This document shows, piece after piece, positions 39,226 through 48,429 of a DNA stretch of 64,000 nucleotides. The stretch's first letter is position 1. Each line of letters begins with the position of its first letter. The translations under genes were made by a program, and so were the position numbers. This DNA is from Pseudomonas fragi (GTDB lineage Bacteria; Pseudomonadota; Gammaproteobacteria; Pseudomonadales; Pseudomonadaceae): assembly GCF_900105835.1 (NCBI RefSeq), contig NZ_LT629783.1:4052501-4116500 (forward strand), in the 5' to 3' direction. The notes below the pieces were generated by a model. It was not told the origin of the DNA. It was given only the letters and a program-made list of their open reading frames with translations, and ran no database searches.

Positions 39226-39753
39226 TCAACCGGGATGAAAAGAAGCATAGCCGTGCGGCCCCAACGGCTCGACCCGCAGTTCGTCGTCTAGACGAATGAT
39301 CCCGCTTTCGATTACCCGGGCCGTAATCCCGCCGTGGCCGCGTACCGCCTGGAACGTCCCGCGGCCAAGGCGCTGTTCCAGGCGCGCGCAGGGCTGGCAC
39401 CAGCCGGTGGTTTCGAGGATGGCCTGGCCAACCCTGAAACGCCGGCCTTTGAGGCTGAACAGGTTAATCCCGCTGACCACCAGATTACGCCGCAAGTCCT
39501 GCGCCAGGATCGGCTGATCCGCTGTGCGCCCCAGCAGCGAGTTGATAACGGCCAGATGTTCCCATTGTATCAGGGTCACCTGGCGAGCATTACAGGCGCC
39601 GGGCCGGGCATGATCGCCGGTCAGTCCGGCTTCGCGGCGGGCTTCTACCGCGTCCAGTTCGAGCATGTCTGCCCGGGACTCGGGGCGCACGCCAATCCAG
39701 CGTACGCGGCCGGTTTGCGGGACTTCGGCCATAAGCTCCTGCAGCGGGCTCAC
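39226..39753 (-). CDS. MOSC domain-containing protein
   Basis: A 175-residue stand-alone MOSC domain, the C-terminal module of molybdenum-cofactor sulfurases. Motifs: GLTGDHARPGACNARQVTLIQ, RRNLVVSGINL, and TGWCQPCARLE with the conserved Cys proposed to carry sulfur. GHGGITARVIESG follows. Probably acts on Moco-type chemistry or sulfur transfer in the cytoplasm. Its start overlaps the upstream DUF1780 gene by four bases. Confidence 0.9.
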   Translation of the reverse strand: MSPLQELMAEVPQTGRVRWIGVRPESRADMLELDAVEARREAGLTGDHARPGACNARQVTLIQWEHLAVINSLLGRTADQPILAQDLRRNLVVSGINLFSLKGRRFRVGQAILETTGWCQPCARLEQRLGRGTFQAVRGHGGITARVIESGIIRLDDELRVEPLGPHGYASFHPG

Positions 39754-40379
39754 AGGCTGATGCCCACATCAAAAATAATGCTGCGCCCCAGGTTGTTGCG
39801 CAGAAAGTCCGGTGCGTCCGGCTGGGCAAACAGCACCCGGGCAAAGGTCGGGCCTACCAGCGACAGCGAACGCCAGCCCTGGCGCAAATATTCAGTGGGC
39901 GGCGGAAAGTGGCTGTTAAGGTCCAGCACTTCGCGCTTGAGGCTGGAAAATGCAATGATATCCAGCTGACTCAGGTCGATATCGCGCTCTTTGTAGTTGG
40001 TGGCTTTTTTATGCAGGGTCGGACCCAGGCGCTGCAACAGCTTGCTCGCCGGAATCCGTTTGGGCCGCGCTTCGCGCCTGACCAATTGGCTCAGGGAATA
40101 GGCGCTGCGCCTGCGCTGCAGTTCTGCACGCCATTCATCGTTCAGGCGTCGGCCTTCATCGAGCACAAAGAACACTTCAAAGCGTGCGTCGCCGAACAGC
40201 ACGTCAGGAGGTTCCTGGCCCGCCTGCAGGAAATCTTCACTGTGGTAGGGGATATTCAGGCCTTGCAGCAGGCGCTGGCAGACCCAACGCTCACGCTCCC
40301 ATTTGCGGGCATTGGATAAAAAGGCATTGGCTTGCTCGGCCTGGATGGTGAGCAGGCGTAGATAATCTGAGTCGTCCAT
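39750..40379 (-). CDS. DUF1780 domain-containing protein
   Basis: A 209-residue protein (MDDSDYLRLLTIQAEQANAF...) that I recognise as the Pseudomonas DUF1780 family, related in fold to nuclease-like proteins. It contains a Glu/Asp-rich stretch (DVLFGDARFEVFFVLDEGR) reminiscent of a nuclease core, but no catalytic residues can be assigned. It is translationally coupled to the MOSC gene. Confidence 0.82.
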   Translation of the reverse strand: MDDSDYLRLLTIQAEQANAFLSNARKWERERWVCQRLLQGLNIPYHSEDFLQAGQEPPDVLFGDARFEVFFVLDEGRRLNDEWRAELQRRRSAYSLSQLVRREARPKRIPASKLLQRLGPTLHKKATNYKERDIDLSQLDIIAFSSLKREVLDLNSHFPPPTEYLRQGWRSLSLVGPTFARVLFAQPDAPDFLRNNLGRSIIFDVGISL

Positions 40380-40488
40380 GCACGCAGCTTAGCCTTGAAA
40401 CAGGTGTTACTGAAAGTCCGGGTGTAGACTCAGGCGCATCCACCAGGGAGGGTTGAGCGGTGTGTTTTGAACAGGCAGGGCAAGGCAG

Positions 40489-41175
40489 ATGATCGGTACG
40501 CAGGTGTTATCCACACAAACGCTGGTGATCGGCTGGCTGATTTATGTTCCCGTTGTGCTGTGGGCCATCTGGCGCACGCCCTGGGTTGAGCTGTTTAGCG
40601 ACACACGGCGCCAGCACCTGTTGTTTGGCACGGTGTTCGGGCTGTTTTTGCTGTGGCTGGTACGGCGCGACTTTGAGGGCGGGGTGTCTTATCACTTTAT
40701 TGGCCTGACAGTGGTCACGTTGCTCCTCGACTGGCCACTGGCGGTTGTCGGTGCCCTTCTGGCGCAAGTGGGTCTGGTGCTGCTGGGGCGTCAGGAACTG
40801 GCCGCGATGGGGGTCAATGGCGTGCTGCTTATTCTGTTGCCGATTGCCGTGACCGAAGGCTGTGCGCGCATGGTCGAGCGGGCGCAGCCGCGTAATCCCT
40901 TTGTGTATATCTTCTGCTCGGGTTTTTTTGCCGCAGCGTTGGCGGCGTTGCTGTGTATCGGGGCGGTACTGGGTGTGTTGTGGCTGGACGGGTTGTTTGT
41001 GATGCCGTTCTGGCTGGAGGACTTTGTCGGTTATCTGTGGCTGATCATCTTTCCCGAGGCGTTTATCAACGGGATGCTGGTTACCGCACTGGTGGTGTTC
41101 TGCCCCGAGTGGCTTGAGACCTTCAACCGCACTCGCTACCTGGCGGCACCGTGGAAGGATGATGGCCCCGAGTAA
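40489..41175 (+). CDS. CbiM-like energy-coupling-factor transporter permease
   Basis: A 228-residue integral membrane protein with about seven hydrophobic segments, matching the CbiM/ECF S-component-like family (GGVSYHFIGLTVVTLL, MGVNGVLLILLPIAVTEG, EAFINGMLVTALVV). CbiM members usually import Co or Ni with CbiQ/CbiO, but no partner genes are next to it and the N-terminal metal-binding His of true CbiM is absent. It probably works alone or with a distant ATPase. Confidence 0.8.
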   Translation: MIGTQVLSTQTLVIGWLIYVPVVLWAIWRTPWVELFSDTRRQHLLFGTVFGLFLLWLVRRDFEGGVSYHFIGLTVVTLLLDWPLAVVGALLAQVGLVLLGRQELAAMGVNGVLLILLPIAVTEGCARMVERAQPRNPFVYIFCSGFFAAALAALLCIGAVLGVLWLDGLFVMPFWLEDFVGYLWLIIFPEAFINGMLVTALVVFCPEWLETFNRTRYLAAPWKDDGPE

Positions 41176-41186
41176 ATGGCCTTGCC

Positions 41187-41273
41187 CTGTGGGAGCCGGG
41201 CTGCCCGCGATGGTATCGCTGCGGTTTACCTGACAGGCCGGGTTGCCTGAATCGCGAGCAAGCCCGCTCCCAC
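41187..41273. repeat. REP pair (inverted) between the permease gene and yacG
   Basis: Left arm CTGTGGGAGCCGGGCTGCCC and right arm GCGAGCAAGCCCGCTCCCAC are inverted REP copies with a short central hairpin. Confidence 0.82.
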
Positions 41274-41277
41274 GTTA

Positions 41278-41481
41278 TTAGTGCAGGCGTTCGCTCAGGT
41301 CTTCAGAAAACAGATCATCTTCAGCATCCGGGCTGACCGGGATCTTGTGTTCCTCGCTGGCCCAGGCGCCCAGGTCGATCAGTTTGCAGCGGTCAGAGCA
41401 AAACGGGCGAAACGCGTTGGTGGTATCCCATTGCACGGCTGTGCCGCAGGTCGGGCAGTCGATGGTCATAGGTTTGGTCAT
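41278..41481 (-). CDS. yacG: DNA gyrase inhibitor YacG
   Basis: A 67-residue zinc-finger protein with four Cys ligands at 9, 12, 28 and 32 ([10 protein letters not shown]...[14 protein letters not shown]). It binds GyrB and blocks gyrase in E. coli. It overlaps the coaE stop by four bases, the usual coaE-yacG order. Confidence 0.95.
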   Translation of the reverse strand: MTKPMTIDCPTCGTAVQWDTTNAFRPFCSDRCKLIDLGAWASEEHKIPVSPDAEDDLFSEDLSERLH

Positions 41482-42101
41482 GGTTGGCCTCCACGCAGAG
41501 TTAAATAAAAGTGATGCAGGCGCTCGACCTCAGTCTGCAGCGCCTTCAGATCCTTGTCATTGACCAGCACATCGTCAGCGTGGCGAAGGCGATCTTCGCG
41601 GCTGGCCTGTGCCTTGAGAATGGCCTGGACCTGCTGTTCGCTGGTGTTGTCGCGCAATAGCGTGCGTTGTATCTGCAAGGCTTGCGGTGCATCGATCACC
41701 AGTACGCGTTGGGTTGTCGTGTATTGGCCGGACTCGATCAACAGCGGCGAAACCAGAATGGCATAAGGCGATTGTGCCTGCGCCAGATTGTCCGCGATCT
41801 CTTCACGAATCAGCGGGTGCAGCAGTGCTTCAAGCCAGCGGCGTTGCTCGGGGTCGGCAAAGATCAGGTTGCGCAATGCGCCGCGGTTGAGTTGCCCGTC
41901 GGCTTGCAGCACCTGCGTGCCAAAGTGTTCGGCAATCCTGGCCAGCGCCGGGCGCCCCGGCTCAACGACCCAGCGCGCCGCATGATCAGCGTCCACCACA
42001 TGTATGCCCATCGCGGCAAAGTGCTCGGCAGCGGCGCTTTTGCCACTACCGATACCGCCGGTAAGCCCGAGAATCCAGGGTTTGGAGGGTGGAGTCATCA
42101 T
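41478..42101 (-). CDS. coaE: dephospho-CoA kinase
   Basis: Last enzyme of CoA synthesis. A 207-residue P-loop kinase with [18 protein letters not shown], followed by [15 protein letters not shown]. Two adjacent ATGs (42101 and 42098) exist; the second gives [15 protein letters not shown]. It sits directly after pilD, as in most pseudomonads. Confidence 0.95.
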   Translation of the reverse strand: MMTPPSKPWILGLTGGIGSGKSAAAEHFAAMGIHVVDADHAARWVVEPGRPALARIAEHFGTQVLQADGQLNRGALRNLIFADPEQRRWLEALLHPLIREEIADNLAQAQSPYAILVSPLLIESGQYTTTQRVLVIDAPQALQIQRTLLRDNTSEQQVQAILKAQASREDRLRHADDVLVNDKDLKALQTEVERLHHFYLTLRGGQP

Positions 42102-42102
42102 G

Positions 42103-42963
42103 TCAAACCGAAACCTGCCAATAGAAGCCGGTTATTTGACCACCCCAGAGCAATGCAATCCAGCCGGCAATTGCCAGATACGGTGCAAAAGGGATCGGGG
42201 TACTGGTCCTGGCCCGGCGCAAGAGCAACAGCCCAACCCCTGCAGCGGCCCCCAGCAGTGAAGACAGCAGGATGGTCAGCGGCAGAACCGCAACCCCGCC
42301 CCAGGCGCCGAGCACGGCCAGTAGCTTGAAGTCGCCGTAGCCCATGCCGTCCTTGCCGGTGATCAGTTTGAACATCCAGAACACCGACCACAGGCAGGCA
42401 TAGCCCAGCGCTGCGCCCCATACGGCCTGCCCCAGTGTGGTGAACAGGGAGAAGCTGTTGAGCAGCAAGCCCAGCCAGAGCAGCGGGAAAACCAGAACGT
42501 CGGGCACGATTTGATGCTCGGCATCGATCAGGCAAATGGCGAGTAACCCCCAGGTCAGCACCAGCATCCAGCCTGCCTGGGCGCCAAAACCGAAATGCCA
42601 GGCAACAAAAGCCGACAATGCCGCGCAGGCCAGCTCCGTAAGGGGGTAACGCAGGCTGATCGGGGTTTTGCAGTGTGAGCACTTGCCGCGTAAAAACAGG
42701 TAGCTCAGCAGCGGAATGTTCTCCCGGGCGCGCAGTGAATGCTGGCAATCGGGGCAGTGGGAGCGCGGGCGCAGCAGGTTATACACAGGGCCCCTGGCAG
42801 GCTCGGGCAAGCCCAGTATGTCGCGCGCCTGGGCCTGCCAGTCCCGTTCAAGCATCTGGGGCAAGCGCCACACCAGCACATTGATAAAGCTGCCCACCAG
42901 CAAGCCGAGAATCAGGGCGCAGGCGATAAACGCGTCGGGGTGATGGCTCAGCAATTCAATCAT
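42103..42963 (-). CDS. pilD: prepilin peptidase PilD
   Basis: A 286-residue aspartic membrane protease that cleaves and N-methylates type IV prepilins and type II secretion pseudopilins. Catalytic Asp147 ([11 protein letters not shown]) and Asp211 (MGYGDFK) match the PilD pair. Zinc Cys pairs are at 70/73 and 95/98. Eight hydrophobic segments follow. Substrates here would be PilA, PilE, PilV, PilW, PilX and the FimT-like protein. Lies just after pilC. Confidence 0.95.
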   Translation of the reverse strand: MIELLSHHPDAFIACALILGLLVGSFINVLVWRLPQMLERDWQAQARDILGLPEPARGPVYNLLRPRSHCPDCQHSLRARENIPLLSYLFLRGKCSHCKTPISLRYPLTELACAALSAFVAWHFGFGAQAGWMLVLTWGLLAICLIDAEHQIVPDVLVFPLLWLGLLLNSFSLFTTLGQAVWGAALGYACLWSVFWMFKLITGKDGMGYGDFKLLAVLGAWGGVAVLPLTILLSSLLGAAAGVGLLLLRRARTSTPIPFAPYLAIAGWIALLWGGQITGFYWQVSV

Positions 42964-42965
42964 GC

Positions 42966-44183
42966 TCAGATTACCTGGCCCAGGTTGAAGATCGGCAAGT
43001 ACATGGCGATGACCAGCCCGCCAACCATAACTCCAAGTACCACCATGATGATCGGCTCCAGCAACGTTGTGAGGTGGTCGACCTGTGCGTCGACCTCGCT
43101 TTCATAATAGGCGGCAACGTGGTCCAGCATGCTGTCTAATGTGCCGGATTCTTCGCCAATTGCTGTCATCTGAATTGCCATGCCCGGGAATACTCCGACT
43201 GCAGCCATTGCCACATGGATCGGGCTACCAGTCGCAACCTGTTGTTTGAGCCGCAGCACCGCGTCCTTGTGCAGGTTATTGCGCGTGGCGCTGGCGACAC
43301 TGTTCAGCGCTTCGAGCAATGGCACCCCGGCAGCCAGGGTGGTCGACAGCGTGCGCGCAAAACGGGCGATGGCTGACATGTGCAGCAGATTGCCCAGCAC
43401 GGGCAAATGCAGCAGCCAGCGATCAATGCGTTGGCGCAAGGCCGGGCAATGTTTGTAGCGATGATGAAGGCCGGCCAGAATGACGCCGCACACACACAGC
43501 AGCCACAGGCCATGTGCCAGCAGGCCATCAGACAGGCCGATGACCCACAAGGTCAGCGCCGGCAGTTGCGCATCGAATGAGCGGAACACGCCCTGAAACT
43601 GCGGCACCACTGCGATCAGCAAAATACTGCACACCCCCAGCGCCACCAAGAGCACGGCACTGGGGTAGGTCATGGCTTTTTTGATTTTCTTTTTCAGGGC
43701 TTCGGTTTTCTCCCTGTAGGTCGCTACCCGTTGCAGCATGACGTCCAGCGCCCCGGCCAGTTCCCCCGCTTCTACGAGGCTGCAAAACAGCGGGTCGAAA
43801 TGTGCCGGTTTTTTGCGCAGTGCTGCCGCCAGGCTGGTGCCTGCGCCGATGTCCTGTTTGAGTTCGGTGACCTGCTGGCGCATGGCCCGGCTCTCGAAAC
43901 CGTCGGCGATCACCCCCAGGGCTTGCTGCAAGGCAATGCCGGCGCTGATCAGGGTTGCCAACTGGCGGGTGAACAGGGTGATATCCAGCGCCGTGATGGA
44001 TTTGCCTGCATCGCGATCGCGACTGTAATGGCGGCGGATTTTACTAACGGTAATACCTTGGCGGCGTAGTTGGACCCTGATCATGGCGTGGCTGTCAGCC
44101 GAGATCTGGCCACTGGTTTTAACGCCGTTGCCATCTGTGCCTTGCCACCGGTAGAGGGTGTTTTTAACGGCCTGTGTTGCCAT
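42966..44183 (-). CDS. pilC: type IV pilus inner membrane platform protein PilC
   Basis: A 405-residue GspF-type platform protein. The ATG at 44183 (MATQAVKNTLYRWQGTDGNG) matches Pseudomonas PilC length; the frame upstream is not PilC. Two GspF domains (about 70-190 and 275-395) each end in membrane helices. PilC normally works with the ATPase PilB encoded directly upstream; here no pilB lies between pilC and pilA. Confidence 0.93.
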   Translation of the reverse strand: MATQAVKNTLYRWQGTDGNGVKTSGQISADSHAMIRVQLRRQGITVSKIRRHYSRDRDAGKSITALDITLFTRQLATLISAGIALQQALGVIADGFESRAMRQQVTELKQDIGAGTSLAAALRKKPAHFDPLFCSLVEAGELAGALDVMLQRVATYREKTEALKKKIKKAMTYPSAVLLVALGVCSILLIAVVPQFQGVFRSFDAQLPALTLWVIGLSDGLLAHGLWLLCVCGVILAGLHHRYKHCPALRQRIDRWLLHLPVLGNLLHMSAIARFARTLSTTLAAGVPLLEALNSVASATRNNLHKDAVLRLKQQVATGSPIHVAMAAVGVFPGMAIQMTAIGEESGTLDSMLDHVAAYYESEVDAQVDHLTTLLEPIIMVVLGVMVGGLVIAMYLPIFNLGQVI

Positions 44184-44394
44184 GCATCGATCCTTGGAGC
44201 GCTGCGCGCCCGGCTGTGTTTTCAGACCAAAGACTAGATGCACTGCGCTTTGGCCCGGCAACTGGAAGGTGAGCAAACGTGTCTGCGATGCAGTTGTGGA
44301 GCAACGGCCCACTAACCTTGATAGCCTGTGCGCACTTTTTTGCCTGCACAGCATTGCCTGGCACCCGTGGGTGCCCCTTTTCTGGAGACTTCAT
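44184..44394. other. short divergent region between pilC and pilA (pilB absent)
   Basis: Only 211 bases separate pilC and pilA. None of the frames shows a piece of PilB, and no clean -24/-12 sigma-54 element is visible; the nearest, TGGCAC...TGCC at about 44369-44384, has the wrong spacing and lies on the pilA binding site. Confidence 0.6.
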
Positions 44395-44802
44395 GTGAAA
44401 CAACAACAAGGCTTCACCCTGATCGAACTGATGATTGTGGTTGCCATCATCGGTCTGATTGCTTCGTTCGCATTTCCGGCTTACCACGAGCATGTGATGA
44501 AGACCCGTTTTGCCGAGGTGAACACCATCAGCAACACTTACAAGACGGCCGTTGCCCTGTGCTACAGCCAGACCAATGATTTGATGGCCTGTGATGCCGG
44601 CACCAACGGTATCCCGGGACCGGCCGAAGCCACGGAAAACCTGGCCGCGGGCATGACAGTGGTCGATGGCGTGATCACCCTGGCAGGGACCCAGGCCGCA
44701 GGCGGTTGGGTCAGCGTACTGGTACCGACCCCAGGCAATTCCGGCAGCACCCTGATCTGGACGCAAAACGGTACTTGCCTGGCCAGCGGTGCCTGCAAAT
44801 AG
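44395..44802 (+). CDS. pilA: major type IV pilin PilA (GTG start)
   Basis: A 135-residue type IVa pilin. GTG at 44395 is used because GGAGA lies 6 bases ahead and the leader is then the short VKQQQG/FTLIELMIVVAIIG. The frame continues upstream only with non-pilin sequence. Glu5 is present. The last two cysteines (GTCLASGACK) close the C-terminal D loop; an earlier pair (LCYSQ, MACDAG) may form a second disulfide. Divergent from pilC. Confidence 0.93.
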   Translation: MKQQQGFTLIELMIVVAIIGLIASFAFPAYHEHVMKTRFAEVNTISNTYKTAVALCYSQTNDLMACDAGTNGIPGPAEATENLAAGMTVVDGVITLAGTQAAGGWVSVLVPTPGNSGSTLIWTQNGTCLASGACK

Positions 44803-44902
44803 CCAGTGATTGGCCCACTACCGATGTGCTGGCCTGCTTGCACTGCGGCCCGCATCGCCGTAATTGCCGGGCATTTGCGTCGGTGCTAGCGTTACACATA
44901 CC

Positions 44903-44978
44903 GCCGGTGTAGCTCAGTCGGTAGAGCAGCGCACTCGTAACGCGAAGGTCGCAGGTTCGATTCCTGTCTCCGGCACCA
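44903..44978 (+). tRNA. tRNA-Thr (CGT)
   Basis: A 76-base cloverleaf with acceptor GCCGGTG/CTCCGGC (approximate pairing), anticodon loop CTCGTAA and encoded CCA. It lies 100 bases past pilA, the conserved Pseudomonas position. Confidence 0.95.
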
Positions 44979-45094
44979 TTTCAAAAGCCATCCGGTCAAT
45001 GCCGTGTGGCTTTTTTCGTTCTTGCGCAACGCCTGGCACATTGACGTCCGAAAATGGCGAGAAGCGGCAAAAGCGCGATGCTATTCTGCGGCCC

Positions 45095-46585
45095 ATGACC
45101 ACAGATAACAGCCTGTCCACGCCCAGCACCGCAGCCTGCGAAATCGCTCGCCTGAGCCGCGATGCGCGATTTGACGGGGTGTTTTTCACTGCCGTGCTCA
45201 GTACCCGGATCTACTGCCGCCCCGTGTGCCCGGCCCGTGCGCCAAAAGCCGAAAACGTGGTCTATTACCCCAGCGCAGCAGCGGCTCAAGCCCAAGGCTT
45301 TCGCCCTTGTTTACGTTGTCGGCCCGAGCTGGCACCGGGCAATCAGCTTTGGTTGCAGGGCGAGCATTTGGTGGCGCGAGCCTTGAAGCTCATTAATGAG
45401 GGTTACCTGGCCGAGCACTCACTGGAGGAGTTGGCCGAGCGCATGAACATCGGCGCGCGGCAATTGCGTCGTCTGTTTGTTCAGTACCTCGGGGCGCCGC
45501 CGATGGCCGTGCATGCCACCCAGCGCCTGCTGTTTGCCAAGCAACTGTTGACCGAAACCGACCTGTCGATTACTGAAGTGGCAATGGCATCCGGCTTTGG
45601 TAGCCTGCGTCGTTTCAATGCGGCCTTTGCCGAAGCCAATCATGCCGAGCCGCGTGCCTTCAGGCGCAGCCCAAAGGCAGGGGCAGACAAGGCACTGGTG
45701 TTGCGCCTGGGCTATCGCCCGCCTTATGACTTCGCGGCCTTGTTGGGTTTTTTGCAGACCCGCGCTTTGCCCGGTATCGAACAGGTCGATGAGCGCAGCT
45801 ATCAGCGGGTGTTTGGCCATTCTGACGCCCCCGGCTGGTTGCGGGTCAGTGCCTGGCCGGGTGAACAGCATGCGTTGCAACTGGAACTGCGCAATGTGCC
45901 GCCCGGGCAGATGCTGGCGGTCGTCACGCGGATCCGGCGCATGTTCGATCTGGATGCCGACCCGCTGGCTATCGCCCGCACCTTGAGTGCCAGCACGCTG
46001 CTGGCGCCTGTGATCGGGCGTTATCCGGGGCTGCGCTTGCCAGGTGGCTGGGACGGTTTTGAGGTGGCGGTGCGAGCCGTACTGGGGCAGCAAGTCAGCG
46101 TGGCTGCTGCACGCACCCTGGCCAGTCGAATCGTGCAGCGTCATGGCGTTGCCATTGAGGCCGACCAGGGCTCGGGGCTGGATCGGTTGTTCCCCGGCCC
46201 CGAGCAGTTGGCTCAGGCTGATCTTGGGCAAATGGGCATTACCCAGGCACGGATCAACACGATTCAGGGGATAGCGCGTGCACTGATGGAGGGCCGCGTC
46301 GACTTCGCCGTGGAGCAACCCCTGGAACGTTTTATCCAGCGCTGGGTGCAACTGCCCGGCATTGGCGAATGGACCGCGCATTACATTGCCATGCGCGTGC
46401 TCAAGCATCCTGATGCGTTTCCGGCGGCGGACCTGATTCTGCGCCGCGAAGCCAACCCCCAGGGCGAGCCGTTAAGTACCAAGAGGCTGCAGGCACTGGC
46501 TGAAAGCTGGCGCCCGTGGCGAGCTTATTCAGTGATGTATTTATGGCGTGCGGCGACCGATTCGGCTGCTGCCCGCAAGGTGTGA
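45095..46585 (+). CDS. fused Ada metal-binding/AraC/AlkA 3-methyladenine DNA glycosylase
   Basis: A 496-residue fusion. Residues 25-80 are an Ada-type zinc domain with Cys41, Cys45, Cys72 and Cys75 in the spacing of Ada's methyl-accepting site; residues 85-190 are an AraC-like helix-turn-helix; residues 205-495 are AlkA with the helix-hairpin-helix LPGIGEWTAHYIAMR and catalytic Asp446 (AADLILRR). It probably excises alkylated bases and may also sense methylphosphotriesters and activate transcription. The ATG at 45095 is chosen because the upstream frame runs into tRNA-Thr. ogt follows after 2 bases. Confidence 0.92.
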   Translation: MTTDNSLSTPSTAACEIARLSRDARFDGVFFTAVLSTRIYCRPVCPARAPKAENVVYYPSAAAAQAQGFRPCLRCRPELAPGNQLWLQGEHLVARALKLINEGYLAEHSLEELAERMNIGARQLRRLFVQYLGAPPMAVHATQRLLFAKQLLTETDLSITEVAMASGFGSLRRFNAAFAEANHAEPRAFRRSPKAGADKALVLRLGYRPPYDFAALLGFLQTRALPGIEQVDERSYQRVFGHSDAPGWLRVSAWPGEQHALQLELRNVPPGQMLAVVTRIRRMFDLDADPLAIARTLSASTLLAPVIGRYPGLRLPGGWDGFEVAVRAVLGQQVSVAAARTLASRIVQRHGVAIEADQGSGLDRLFPGPEQLAQADLGQMGITQARINTIQGIARALMEGRVDFAVEQPLERFIQRWVQLPGIGEWTAHYIAMRVLKHPDAFPAADLILRREANPQGEPLSTKRLQALAESWRPWRAYSVMYLWRAATDSAAARKV

Positions 46586-46587
46586 AC

Positions 46588-47079
46588 ATGACACAGATTT
46601 ACTACGACTGCATGCCATCACCGATTGGGCCGTTGTTCTTGGTCGCCGATGATGCAGGTTTGCGCGAAGTGCGTTTTGAGCTGGACCGTCGGCCCCATGC
46701 ACCGCAGGAAGGTTGGGTGCATTCGCCACAAAAGCTCGCAGAAGTTCGCCGTCAGCTGGAGGAATATTTTGCGGGTGAGCGTCAGACGTTTGACCTGTTT
46801 CTCAAACCGCTGGGCACCGACTTTCAGCAGTCGGTCTGGCAGGCGCTGACCACCATTCCTTATGCGCTGACCACCAGTTACGGCCAGATTTCGCAGCAGA
46901 TCCACCGGCCCAAAGCGTCCCGTGCAGTGGGGGCGGCGAACGGGCGCAATCCGATCCCGATCATCATCCCGTGCCACCGGGTGATTGGCAGCAATGGCAC
47001 CTTGACCGGTTTTGCCGGTGGTCTGGCAGCCAAGCAATGGCTGCTGGAACATGAGATCAAGTGCCGCCGGCACGACTGA
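46588..47079 (+). CDS. ogt: methylated-DNA-protein-cysteine methyltransferase (Ogt)
   Basis: A 163-residue suicide alkyltransferase that takes O6-alkyl groups from guanine. Active-site PCHR motif in IIIPCHRVIGSNGTLTGFAGG (Cys129), with SYGQISQQIHRPKASRAVG before it. It sits 2 bases after the alkA fusion gene, so the two form an alkylation-repair operon. Confidence 0.95.
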   Translation: MTQIYYDCMPSPIGPLFLVADDAGLREVRFELDRRPHAPQEGWVHSPQKLAEVRRQLEEYFAGERQTFDLFLKPLGTDFQQSVWQALTTIPYALTTSYGQISQQIHRPKASRAVGAANGRNPIPIIIPCHRVIGSNGTLTGFAGGLAAKQWLLEHEIKCRRHD

Positions 47080-47100
47080 TACATATGCCATGGTTTTGCC

Positions 47101-47227
47101 ATCGCGAGCAAGCCCGCTCCCACAATGTCGCCGCAAGTCCAGTGGGAGCTGGCTTGCCTGCGATGCAGGTACTGGGGGCTGTCAGGAAAACCGTGGTGAT
47201 ACCATCGCGAGCAAGCCCGCTCCCACA
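47101..47227. repeat. REP cluster (three REP copies)
   Basis: Two direct GCGAGCAAGCCCGCTCCCAC copies flank an inverted middle copy (AGTGGGAGCTGGCTTGCCTG). The central part (CCAGTGGGAGCTGGCTTGCC...GATGCAGG and CTGTCAGG.AAACCGTGG) is also found at 59281-59340, so the two clusters share a larger unit. Confidence 0.85.
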
Positions 47228-47233
47228 GGGGGG

Positions 47234-48082
47234 TTACAGGCTTAGCCGCATCGACAAGTCCACTGCCTTTACATCCTTGGTCATAGCACCAATGGAGATG
47301 TAGTCGACACCGGTTTCGGCGATCGGCCGCAAGGTCGTCTCGTTGATGCCGCCGCTGGCTTCCAGCTTGGCCTTGCCCGCGTTCAGGCGGACCGCTTCGC
47401 GCATGTCAGCCATGCTCAATTCGTCGAGCATGATGATATCGGCCCCTGCCGCCAGCGCTTCCTTGAGTTCTGCCAGGCTTTCAACTTCGATCTCGACCGG
47501 CTTGCCCGGGGCGATCTTGTGCGCAGCGCTGATGGCCTGGGCAATGCCACCGCACGCGGCAATGTGGTTTTCCTTGATCAGGAATGCGTCGTAAAGCCCA
47601 ATACGGTGATTGTGGCAGCCACCGCAGGTCACTGCGTATTTCTGCGCCATACGCAAACCTGGCAGGGTTTTACGGGTGTCCAGCAGCTTGACCTGAGTGT
47701 CCGCCACTTGATCGGCCAGATGCTGTGCATGGGTGGCGACGCCTGACAGCATCTGCAGGAAGTTCAGTGCGCTGCGTTCGCCGCTGAGCAGCGAACGGGC
47801 CGGGCCTTCCAGGTGAAACAGCACCTGGTTGGGGCTTACGCGCTCGCCATCAGCCACCTGCCAATGCACGGCAACCCGTGGATCAAGCTGGCGAAACACA
47901 GTATCGACCCAGGCGGTACCGCTGATCACCGCCGCTTCACGGGTAATGATCGTGGCTTTGGCCAGGCGCTCGGCCGGGATCAGCCGTGCAGTGATATCGC
48001 CGCTGCCAATGTCTTCGGCTAACGCACGACGCACGTTGGCTTCGATTTCGGCAGTGAGGTCGGCCAGGCGTAAATTCGGCAT
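47234..48082 (-). CDS. nadC: nicotinate-nucleotide pyrophosphorylase (carboxylating)
   Basis: Converts quinolinate and PRPP to nicotinate mononucleotide in NAD synthesis. 282 residues from [29 protein letters not shown] at 48082. Motifs: [12 protein letters not shown] (PRPP/quinolinate site), [20 protein letters not shown], and [20 protein letters not shown]. The stop is 6 bases from a REP cluster. Confidence 0.95.
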   Translation of the reverse strand: MPNLRLADLTAEIEANVRRALAEDIGSGDITARLIPAERLAKATIITREAAVISGTAWVDTVFRQLDPRVAVHWQVADGERVSPNQVLFHLEGPARSLLSGERSALNFLQMLSGVATHAQHLADQVADTQVKLLDTRKTLPGLRMAQKYAVTCGGCHNHRIGLYDAFLIKENHIAACGGIAQAISAAHKIAPGKPVEIEVESLAELKEALAAGADIIMLDELSMADMREAVRLNAGKAKLEASGGINETTLRPIAETGVDYISIGAMTKDVKAVDLSMRLSL

Positions 48083-48429
48083 AACGAGCTCCACAAACAA
48101 AGTGCGCCGATTATAGGGGCATGCCACGGGGGAACCCAAGGTGTGCGAAGAGTCACATGCAAATACCTGCAATGTGCTGTTTTCGGCACTTTGAGCATTA
48201 ATTTGCCCCTGCATTCATTCAAATGAAGAGTCCGCTGGTACAAGCGCCATCTTTTACAAGATAATCCGCCTTGCGATTGGCGCCATAGCTTTGACGTGCT
48301 GCCATAGCTATAAATTTCGATACACCGGCCAGTGCTCGAGCGCCTGCCGGTTTCTGTTTGTGAGCGTCAAAAATGGCTCTGACCACGCGCGTTCACTGGC
48401 AAGCGAAGAGACCCTTCAGGGAGGCCAGG
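48083..48429. other. region between divergent nadC and the DUF1631 gene
   Basis: This 347-base region has no gene I can support. It holds TTGACG (48291) and TATAAA (48309), but the 12-base spacing is too short for a good promoter. A near-repeat GCCATAGCT occurs at 48281 and 48301. Confidence 0.4.

Noticed and set aside
44360..44386. Possible sigma-54 promoter ahead of pilA
   Set aside because: TGGCAC and TGC have 11 bases between GG and GC where 10 are needed, and it overlaps the ribosome site.
48373..48429. Upstream extension of the DUF1631 gene to 48373
   Set aside because: The ATG at 48430 has a much better ribosome site, and the 19 extra residues resemble nothing known.
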